Below, piece after piece: positions 11,264-21,218 of a stretch of 34,155 nucleotides of DNA. Below the pieces are notes generated by a model, which made no database searches, was not told where the DNA came from, and worked only from the letters and a program-made list of their open reading frames with translations. Source of the DNA: Monocercomonoides exilis (taxonomy: Eukaryota; Preaxostyla; Oxymonadida; Polymastigidae); contig LSRY02000076.1 in assembly GCA_001643675.2 (NCBI GenBank), forward strand, positions 72,501-106,655. The letters are read 5' to 3'. Each line of letters opens with the position of its first letter. Within the stretch, counting starts at the first letter, position 1. Made by a program: the position numbers and the translations under genes.

Positions 11264-14200
11264 TTAAAAACAAAAAAAAAATAAGAAAAAGAAAAAAATA
11301 AAATATAAAGACAAATTTTCTTTTTTTTCTTTATTCTTAATGTTTCTCCATCTGTCATAACAATCTCCTGCAGTTCTATTTTCAAGAAATTTGCTTATTT
11401 CAATCCACTTTTCTCCCTTATTTTTGTGTTCTTTCAAAATATCATCTTCTTCTTTTGACCATATTCTTCTTTTTCTTTTTCCATTTTTATCTTTTTCTCT
11501 TTTCTCTAATTTCATTTTCGTCTCACTTTCATTTTTTCGATTATTATTTCTCGTTTTCACTTCTTTCTCAACAATATTCCTCTCTTTCATAAAACTCCAA
11601 AACATCTCAACCATTTCATTCAATTTTGACTGATCCAATTTCAGAATAAACAACAAATCTTTCCTCGCAATTTCACTCCGTATATTAGATTTTATTTGAA
11701 AGTGTGAACTTGATTTACTCTTCTTCAATAGTGGAAGATATTTTAATTTCGCTTTCTCCTCCAAATCTGGCTCTTCTTCTGAGTACTGAGAGAGAGCTCT
11801 ATGAAACAAGTATCTATACGTGTCCGTTGAATTGCGCTTTCCATCTCTTTCCTTTTTCAGCTTTTTCAAAATTTGATGATAGAAATTTACGAAAATAATG
11901 TCATCATTCCATTTGTTTGATTGCAGCTTGAACCCATGAAATGATTCTGTTCTCAACAACTTCTTTTCAACGAATGATTTTTTCCTCTTGTCAGAACTTG
12001 TCATTATTACTCGAGAAGTGATAAAATTTTGTGATGCAGATTTTTTCACATACACCATTTGTGACCTTGAATATGGAATCCAACCAGCAATAAATGCACA
12101 TGTTTCAAGAATTGAATTTCTTTTCTCTTTGTTAGAACCAGCATTCATCAAAGCAGAGCATAAGAATCCACTGCGAAAAGAATGAAAACCGAAATTTTCT
12201 GGAGGAAAACCGGCAAGCTCCAGTCTCTTCTTCAATCTGGTTCTCATTGTTTCTGAACTCCAGCTCCAAATTAATTCTTCTGATTTTTCTTTCAAAGGCC
12301 ACTCTTCTTTAAGAAATAGGTCCTTACCAAACTTTTGAAGAATGTGCTGTCTCATCCAGTACACAGCATCTAGTGATTTATTTTCTTCTGTTTGGTTTTC
12401 AAGCAGAACAATGTGATTCCACTTGTCATTTCCCTTATTTCTCATTAGTCGAATTTTTAAAAAAATAGAATCATCTTCAATAATAACATGTCTTACATCA
12501 CAGAGCCTCACATTTCCGCATGTGATGGCTCTGGCTCCAGTGTGAAGTGCGAAAAGAAAAAGAGAGCACTCCTCAGCTTTTGACATGAAGAAATCTGGTA
12601 TACTTTGAACTAAGTATTTTACGTCAAATGTCATTAACGGCTCTTTCCCTTCGCCCTTTTGTTTTAAAGATTTATCCCTTCTCATTTCGTTCACTATGAG
12701 GTTTAATTCTGTGTTCAGCCGAACGTCAATAGGCTTGTTATACATTTTCACTTGTATTCGTTTCAATGATGGAAGGACAACAGCATAGATGGAATAAACA
12801 CAGTTTCGACAATCGTAAGCCAAAAAACGAATGAATCCTCTCACACACTCAAGCGACATTGGAAACGTCTTGAAGTCCATATCCTCAGCAAAATAGTCAT
12901 ACAACCGCAACACACATGCGTGCTTATGCAATGTTGACTGTGCATATTTCCTCTGATGAAGGAAATGCTCAGCAATATTTTGTTTTTTTTCGTTTGCCAA
13001 TTCAACATCCATAAGTGTTTGTCTGTTTCTTTCTTTATCAAGTCTCAAATTTTGCTTGCCATATTCATCCGACATGTTCTCATAGCCTTTGTTTCCATGT
13101 TCTTTGGGAATGAATTGTGTGATTTCTTTATCTTTGTGTTTCAAGTTCTCTTTTGAAAATGCATCCAAACCTGAATCTGCAACTTTTCTTTTCAATGCCC
13201 TTTTACGCAAAAATTGTTCTTCGGACTCAAGCTTTCCTTGTTGTTTGAGTTCCTGAATCTTTACTTCCACAACATCTGAATGAGACAATTCATCCTCCAA
13301 ACAATCATTCTCGCCCAATTGCTCCTTCTCAAGTTGGGTTTTTTCAAGCAACTCCTTCTCTTCGTTCATTTTCTTTTCGTAATATTTCATTAACAGATAA
13401 TGATCTTTCATCTTCGCAACATTTAAATCTTGATCTTTAAGTGATTGAATGGCAACGTCACTTCCGCAGATGTCATTCGAAGTTGATTCTTGATCCTTTT
13501 CATTGCAGATTTTGTCAGACAATAATTCCTTTGATGAGTCCTGATTGATCGAGTTTTCAGGTAATTCTACTTGGTTTCTTTCTGCTTCACAGACAAGTTT
13601 TTCCTTTTTGTCACTTTGTTCAACATTAGTATGATCCAACGATATCTCCTCCTGATCACATTCATCATCCGAGTCTATTATTTCAATACAGTGAACCTTT
13701 TTCTTCTTTTCAGTAATAATATGATTTTCCGCTGTTTGTTGATCAGAAATCAGATGTTTCTGATCTGAATTTTCATGATTAGATTTGTCATTTTCTATTT
13801 CGCAAGATTTTCTTTCCAAACGGTTTTCGAACGACGTATTCTCTTTTGAATGGTGATCTGGTCCAATCAATACATCATTTTCTTCGAGATATTCTTTTTG
13901 TCAAGTTGAATTTTTATGTCTCTGCTCAAAAGTTTTCAAGAAGTTGTACGTTTTGACGAATCCTTCAGCTTTATCATCAGAATCTTCATGATCATCCTCT
14001 GAACTACTATCTTCTTCGTAAGAATCTTCGTCTGACATTTGCTCATCATCTGAATCGTCAACAATTCTCCTTTTTGAGCTCGCTTGTTCAGTTATAACAC
14101 AATGATTCGATCGTTCTTTATTTTCATTGCTTTGAATGTGATTTCCCATCGGAATGCTGCTTCTGCTGTTTCTCATTCGTGAACTGCTCCTTTTTCTTCG

Positions 14201-14546
14201 ATTCAAAACAATTCTTCTTATTTGATCATCATCTTCATCATCTTCGGAATCTTGCTTTTCACCAAGCCATGCTTCTCGAACAAGTTTGGAGCTTTTCCTC
14301 TTTTCAGCTTGCGGCATTAATTCGTCAACATCTCCTTCTTCTTCCGTTTCAACAATTTCATGGGATTCAATTGCTGTTCACATATTTTTTAAAAAGAAAA
14401 TAAAATTGTTATTGTTTTTTAAAAACATTCAAACTTTTGTTTTTTTTGTAATTCTCGTAAAATTCTTCTATAAAACTTTGCAATTCGCTTGCTGTTGGAA
14501 TTTCAAACTCTTCGTTTAACGAAGGACTTTCTTCAGTTTGATCCAT
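11264..14546 (-). CDS. Crypton-like tyrosine recombinase with C-terminal Myb/SANT domain (one in-frame TGA)
   Basis: Exon 1 runs from ATG 14546 to 14435, and exon 2 from 14373 to TAA at 11264-11266. One TGA (13901-13903) interrupts exon 2 without a frame change. Order: acidic Ser/Asp-rich N-terminus; Glu/Lys-rich coiled-coil-like stretch; SAM-like core-binding region; recombinase catalytic region; Myb repeat. Catalytic signature, numbered from 13870: Arg447 in HTGARAITC, His563-x-x-Arg566 in HSFRSG, Trp in AGW at the third histidine site, nucleophile Tyr607 in MVYVKK. The Myb repeat begins at Trp804 (WSKEEDDIL) and ends near WRNIKN. No reverse transcriptase is present, so it is Crypton-like rather than DIRS-like. 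Expected role: strand exchange to move its own element, with the Myb domain binding target or end DNA. The polyphenylalanine end is probably read-out into AT-rich DNA. Confidence 0.75.
14374..14434 (-). other. Spliceosomal intron, 61 bp
   Basis: On the minus strand the intron starts GTTTGAATG and ends GTGAACAG. Exon 1 breaks after the first base of a codon, and exon 2 resumes at the second base, so splicing keeps the frame into the acidic N-terminus. Without splicing, exon 1 runs into a stop inside the intron. The fit of phase and both splice sites supports the call. There is no transcript evidence. Confidence 0.6.
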
Positions 14547-17236
14547 ATTTTTGAAGTATAAGTGTTCTGATCACATAAAAAAAGCTTTTGCGATAAATAG
14601 TGAAGAGTTCAAGACAAAAGGCAATTTGCACAGTGCAAAAGTTTTTTTTTTTTACAACAGGAACATTGATAGTTTGCAGTTTTATTATCAATCGAACTCG
14701 AAAAGACATGTGAAAATTTCAAATTGTAAATCAAGATGCTTTTGCAACAATTATCAGGAGCTTTTACAGAAAAATGAACGTGATTTTAAAGATAATGCAA
14801 TTTCCATATATTTGCTATATTTTGAAAGCTGGAACTTTGAGAATAGAAAAGCCAAAAGAGAAAAATCTATCATATGTCAATCTGAGAAAATTTCCAATCA
14901 TATGCAAAAGAAAGATTATCTCTTAAGATTTTGAGAAATGGAAAGTCATTTGTGAAATTGAATTGAGAGAATTATTTATTTGTGGATGAATAATTTTCAA
15001 ATTTGATTATTCTGTGCATTTGAGTTTATCATCGATTCCAATGGATTAAAACAAACTTTATTAAATGGATAACCCAAGAATGTGATTATGAATTTTATAT
15101 CAAAACAGAATTTCATTGTGGAAAGTGGAAATGATTTGAACAGTCAAATCGAATCTTTTATCACAATTGAGAAACAAGGTTTGTATTATATAGTTTCAAA
15201 TTAATAAAGAACTGATTTTGAAATATTAATTTCATATAATTTTTATTTTGATTTTGTCTAATAATGAATGGATAAAGAGAGAAATATTTCGGAAATATTT
15301 ATTACAGAAAGATGGAACATTTTGTTTAATCAGATTATTGTTTAACTCCCAACAAATTGTACGAAATGAAAGTTATATCTGATCCTAGAAGATGTTTGAA
15401 TCAAATTGAAAAATTCTACGTTAAATGATAGATGAATACGAATGAATTTGAAAAAGGATGAATGAATAATCCATATTCATGAAATGATTGAGCGATGAGT
15501 GATGAAGCAACGGTAATATATGATTAATGAAAAATAAAAATTTAAAACAAAGTGTGCCTTTCATAAACTTGTTGAAATAATTTGCTTCATCTGTTTTAAT
15601 TAATGTTTAATAATATTTGAACAACAATCGATGTTGCTTGAAGTTTGACAGATTGAAAGAAATATCATATTATTATTCGATTAATCTTTGATGAAAAGTG
15701 TTTGGAGCAATTTATTTGATTGAATTGTTAAAATTTTTCTATTTTATGTTTTATTCAGTAACAATTCAATTTGTTGATTCAAAGACATTTGGAAATAGAA
15801 AATTCAAATCATTGAAATTATATCCTAATGATATTTTATGATGAATGAAAAAATAGAAATCCATTCAAAAAATATTAATTTGCTGTTGACATCAATGAAC
15901 AATGTTATCGGAAATTATGTACTGAAAAAGTATCTTGATCGTTATCAATGTGGTTTGTCATCTGGTTATGATATTATTAAATGAATATTTAATATTTGAA
16001 ATAATCATTATTTTTCCATTTCGAAACAAATAGCTATCAATAATTGTGATAAAAATAAAAACATATTGTTTCAATGCAAAAAATAATGATTATTTATTTG
16101 CAAAGATGAAGCAAAGCTTGTATTCTATCATAATTATAACAAACAGCTTCAGTAAAATTATTTGCGAATGGAACACTATTATTGAATACAGAATATTCCG
16201 ATTGCACATCGAATGGAGATAACTTGAAAGGTTTGTGTACAACATTTTTGCGTTTCAATTAAACAAGCTAATTTTATATTTGAAAATCGAAAGTTTAACA
16301 TATTCAATTAGAAGAAAGAAATTAGGTTAGGGTTATTTAGTACGAGCCTAACCTGAAAAATAAAGGAAGGCTCATCAAAATATGATCATTTTTCAATTTT
16401 ACTCATTTTTGCCCTTTACTGCTTTTTTTGATCATTATTTTTCGTTTTTTTATGTGGAAAACATCATTTCGAATACTTACAAAAAAACAATTTTTTTGAT
16501 CACAAACATAATACGTTTTGAATTATTACGAAAAAAAGTTGTTCTGATATCACAAGAATGGAATAATATCAGGTTTGAAAAGTTTCATATATATTTTTGA
16601 CAAATAACGACAATAAAAGAACTTATATATTTTTTTCGAATAAAACAATCATATATCAGTTATTTTTCATTACATAATTTTTTGATTTTTTCACCTTAAA
16701 TGCAATCGTTGGACAACATCAACTTCATTTCTTTAAATAACTTTAATTATTTTAACTTTGGATTTTACAAGTTATTTTTATTTTTCTGTTTTCATTTCAT
16801 AATCGAAACTTCTTTTTTTCTCCTTATTTTTGCGCGAAACAAGCAAAATTAGCTTGCAAATTTATTATCTTTCAAAAACAAAAACAGTCAAAAACAAATA
16901 AAATCTTCATGATTATCTTTGTTATAAATAAAAAAACAATCTTTCAATTAATGGTTTGGACTGGTTTAAAATCTTGTTCAAAAATAAAAACTAGTTTTAT
17001 TCCCTGCAATTCGAAAGCCATCTTCATATTGTTATTTGCAATGAAAAGTTTTTTACAAACAAAGCAAAAATAGTTTGAGTTGTTATTCTCACCAATTTAA
17101 ACTAATTTATTTGTCAATTATTTTTATTTCAAAGTGTTTCTGGATTGAATGCCAAAAGTTTGTTTTTTATTGAAAAATCTATTTATGCATTTATTCATTT
17201 TATTCTCTGTGAATATTTTCAGGAAATGTTAAAAAA
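14547..17236. other. AT-rich region between two divergent recombinase genes
   Basis: About 2.7 kb holding the 5' flanks of both recombinase genes. A 127-codon plus-strand frame at 14551-14934 starts with TTG next to the other gene's ATG and has odd composition; I do not call it. The TTTTCAG ending at 17222 could be a 3' splice site for an unseen upstream exon of the plus-strand gene. Confidence 0.4.
16322..16354. repeat. Short interstitial telomere-like inverted repeat
   Basis: TTAGGTTAGGGTTA (16322-16335) is followed by CCTAACCT (16347-16354). AGGTTAGG and CCTAACCT form an 8-bp stem with a 15-nt loop. The left half matches the terminal array including its common TTAGG variant and has the same orientation as the telomere. 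Confidence 0.6.
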
Positions 17237-20200
17237 ATGAGAGAAAGGAATTATGATTTCATTCCTCCAGTTTCAGTTCCAAATTCACCAATTCTTTCTC
17301 CAACGAGACCGGGATTTTTTTCTCCTCCACCGTCTGCACCACCATCATCTCCTTTTTCACATCCTTTATCTCCTTCAAATTCTTCATTAATTCCTATTCC
17401 TTCTTCACCTTTACGAATAAGCACTTCAGAACAAATTTACGATGAAATAGCCATCGCTCCAATGCTTCGCTCCTCATCTGAACAAGAAGAAATTGCAGAA
17501 AAAGAAAAAGAAGATATTTCTGATGAAGAAAAAGACAATGAACAAAAAACAGATTCAATCACATCTTGGCTGACAAATTTTTTTGAAAATGATGACGTGC
17601 CAGTTGTTGATTTTTTCACCACAAAGCTAATGACACTTCCACCCCAGCCGACTCTGAAACATCTCAGACCGTTTAAACATCAATCTCCCTACCCACGACC
17701 ACTATTCGATTCAAAAATGGAGAATCTGAACGAAAAGTGCATTCAATTCATGGAATCAACAAATTACACAGCCGAAAAAACAAAGCGCATTTCAAAAAGC
17801 CGAACATCAAAAATCACTTCCAATTCAACTCATGCTCAATCGAACCGTGCTTGTTCAAAAAATGAAATTACTAAACATAACAAGACCAAAAGAGGCAAAA
17901 GAAGTCATAAGAACAAAAAGAATGAAGAAATAGTTCATGATACACATTCAAATATCTCAACATCAAATTGTTGTTCAACTCTTCACTACACATCCGCATC
18001 AGTGTCATCTTCAGAAGCAACATTAATTGAACAATCAAAGTCAATTGCATCTGCTTCTTCCTCACAGAATTCAACAGAAGATCCATTCGACTTGGAAGCA
18101 ATTCCGATTGATGAAATACTCGCTGAAGTATTAAATGAATCATCATCCGATGATTGCAAAAAAATGGAAAATGAGAAAAAAGAAGAAAAAGATGAAAATG
18201 AGGAAACAGAAAATGAATGTGTGAAATTCAAAAGTGTGAAATCAAAAAAATTGAGGAGAAGAAAGAGAGTGACAAAAAAATCAACTATAAAAATAAACAC
18301 TGAAATCGAAAGTGCTTTTCCTTCAATCAGACCTCAAAGAAAAGCAAAAGAAGAGTGTTTGAACAAGATGGCAATCATTACGAAATCGTACGCAATTCAA
18401 AAAGAAAAAAAGAAAAACGATGAAGATTATGTGCCACTGTCCGAAAGTGATATAAGTGATTCATCCTCAGAAATAACTGATTCAATTTCTTCAACATCTT
18501 CTTCTAACATATGTTCTCTAAGCTATTCATCATTCGAAGATTCTGATGAGACAGTTACTGATAACAATTTTATCTCATCATCATCAGATATCGTGAAAAG
18601 AAAAAAGAAAATCACACTTCAATATTCATCATCAATGAAATCAAAACCTAAACTTCGCAAAAAATCAGTACTGTGTTCAGAAGACAACATTTCTTTATTG
18701 AAAGAAAAACTGAATGAAATTGAAAGCAAACCAAAAAGTCTTAATGACACTGCAACTGATAATATTGAATTAGCAAAAGTCGTCGATCTTGAAGATATGT
18801 ATGGAGCTTTCAATCATTCTGAACTTAAAGAACTTTCTAGACCTTTGACACAATCATCATCTCCTGCTTTAACAACTGCCAGATTTTCTCTCGACTCACC
18901 AACAAAATTATCTGAGATTCTTCGTGATCATTCCATTGAAGAATTGGAACCATATTTCGATGATGGGTTGCCGTTCAGCAAGGATACTGTCAAAAATCAC
19001 TGTTGGGCTTTCAAAATGTACATGGATTACTGCCAAACTCGAAAAATTGAACCTTGGCCAGTCCAAGCAAAACCAATATATGGGTTTGTCAAATTGCTTG
19101 GTATTGGAGCTGGCTACAATTATAAATCTGTTCAATGCAGTATTATTAACGGAATATTTCAAATATCGGAATTAAGAACTGGTGTTCCCATAGATGAAAA
19201 AGTTCGTAAGAGCATGAATCGAGCAATGTGTGAAGTACAAAAATTTGTCGAGTTAAAAAAAGAAAGAAAAAGAAGATCAAAATTTAATGAAATAGATGAA
19301 GATTTGAAGTGGCAAAAGCAGCCACTAATTGTAACTGATTTGGAGTGGATTTTGAAGTGCTATCCAGACTGGGTTGTTGAAAAACCATTGGAGGCGTCTT
19401 TGTTTTTGTTTGCACTATCTACAGGTGCTAGAGCTCATACATGCTCTCATATCCGACTTCAAGACATTGTCAGAGTTTTTTGCAAAGAAAACTCTTCATT
19501 CGTTAAAGTTACAATAAATTTGGAGTGTGGAAAGGGGGTGAGAGGTGACGATCATTGTGTTACTGTTGAAGGAGATATTGCATATAAATCTACATTAAAT
19601 ATTGTTTGGTGGTTGGAGCAATTTTTGGTTGAAGAATATGGATTATCTTTAACTGAATTTGATGAATGGGATCTGGGTCAATTAGGGCCTCAATATTTGT
19701 GGGGAATTCGCAAGGGTGCAATGAGAGTTAGATTGCAGAAAAGAGCAAAGCAAGCTGGATATCCAGAGAACATTTTTGGATTTCATTCGTTAAGATCAGG
19801 GTTCATTTGTTCTGCGCTAATCAAAGGAAGAAGTGATCCGTCAAAAAAAGATTCCATTATTGAGGCAACTGCTCTTGTTGGGAACTGGCAAGCTGGATCA
19901 GCTGCACAATGGAATTATGTGAAAGAAACAGAAAAATCAATTGTTGTTGCAAGCCGTTTGCTTGTTCCAAATGAAGATGTTGAATCTGATGAGTTATTTG
20001 ACAAATCACTTACGGAACCTAGTGTTTATCATAACATCAAACTCAATGAACCTTCTTGGAAAATTGATTCAATCATCTCGACATTTGATTTTTATGTTTT
20101 GGAAATTCTTAAATACGCATGCAGTCAAAGACATTACCCTTATTCATGTGTGATCCGTTTGAACAAAATGGCAGCCGCAAATTATTTGAGCAACAAAAAA

Positions 20201-20462
20201 ATTCATAACACATCGAATGTTTCAATATTGAAATTGTCAAGAGATGAAGTGCTTAAACAATTGTCAATAACCAAAAATGTCACCGATGCTGTTTTATCTT
20301 ACGTTTCGAGCATTGAACAATATTTAACTGGACAAAAAATGTTAAATTTCACAAAGCCAAAAGTCAAAAATTTTCTTCGAGAAAATCGTCCAATAAACAA
20401 TGCAGTCGGAACAAAATCAAGGAAAAAGTGGACTCCGGAGGAGGATAAAATACTGTTGCAAC
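17237..20462 (+). pseudogene. Crypton-like tyrosine recombinase, 5' part, interrupted by a transposon
   Basis: ATG at 17237. The frame is open for 1,075 codons up to the insertion point and then reads 5 more codons of transposon to a TAA. N-terminus is Pro/Ser-rich, then a long Ser/Lys/Glu-rich stretch to about residue 560. The core-binding region begins near residue 570. Catalytic residues: Arg732 in STGARAHTC, His850-x-x-Arg853 in HSLRSG, Trp in GNW, nucleophile Tyr894 in WNYVKE. A Myb repeat starts at Trp1065 (WTPEEDKILLQ) and is cut after about 11 residues. Domain order matches the minus-strand gene at 11264-14546, but the sequences are well diverged (compare HTGARAITC and STGARAHTC). Catalytic residues are intact, so the insertion may be the only lesion. 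The truncated protein would lack its DNA-binding end. Confidence 0.8.
20455..20462. repeat. Left target-site duplication GTTGCAAC
   Basis: Perfect 8-bp copy of 29944-29951. The octamer is its own reverse complement, so it also appears to lengthen the inverted repeats. Because it restores the host frame when reduced to one copy, it is read as a duplication rather than part of the element. Confidence 0.9.
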
Positions 20463-21218
20463 GGCATAGGTGTATTTAAAGCACATTCCCAATCCTTGGA
20501 TATTCTTTAAAACATTGTGATAAATAAAAAGTATATTTAATTATAAAACATTTGTATGGACTGGAATTTTGAAATTCTTTTTGATCCTTGAGAAAAAACA
20601 ATTTTTACAAATCACCCATAAACACTGGTATTTTTCTTATAAAAATGATAAAATAAGATAATTTTAAAATAATAAGCAGCTGTGAGGTCATTTATTATTA
20701 TATACTCTTATTTTATTTATGATTTTTCAAAAAATAAAACATTTAAAAAAATTAATTAAAAAATTTAAATATTTTGATCAATCCCACAATTATATTTTTA
20801 ATGTCCAAAAAATTAGAATTTTCTTTCTTTCATCAAGAATTGAACCCTCGTTTGCGAACATACAACAAATCATATATATAAATACAGTTTTAATGTGTGT
20901 GATGTATAATTATCAATATATCATTCAAATCTTTATCAATTTTGTTTATGATTTTTAAGATGAAAATTTTTGTGCAGTTTGAGGATGATAATATTACGCA
21001 ATGATGATCATGAATAAAGAAGCTTTGTTGATGCCATGAAAGTGTGAATTTCATATAAATTAACTTATTTAAAGAATGTTTTAACGATTTTCATTATTTT
21101 TTTATTTATTTTTTTACTGAATCAATGTTGAATGTTAAATGCAAGAAGATATTTACAGAAGCAACAACTACTGCACAAATATGAAAGATGGAATGTGTTT
21201 TGCAGCAAATGAAAGAGG
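20463..21218 (+). repeat. Left terminal inverted repeat (756 bp)
   Basis: It pairs with 29188-29943 with no gaps (position p pairs with 50406 minus p). By eye there are only two differences: T/A at 20603 and T/C at 21196. The inner 75 bp or so is coding-like sequence of the beta-helix family (MKDGMCFAANERG on the plus strand). Weaker similarity continues inward past the boundary to about 21310. A 79-codon frame occurs in each copy but looks like chance AT-rich sequence. Confidence 0.9.

Noticed and set aside
14551-14934. 127-codon plus-strand frame just upstream of the minus-strand recombinase
   Set aside because: It starts with TTG, contains a poly-T run and has mixed composition without any motif. 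It is probably promoter or untranslated DNA of the divergent gene.
20835-20875. tRNA-like B-box GGGTTCAATTC (seen on the minus strand here and again near 29560)
   Set aside because: Flanking bases do not form a T-arm, and no matching A-box or acceptor stem is present.
20719-20958. 79-codon open frame found identically in both inverted repeats (also 29448-29687)
   Set aside because: Very AT-rich, dominated by Ile/Phe/Lys/Asn, with no recognisable motif. Identity simply follows from the two repeats being copies.
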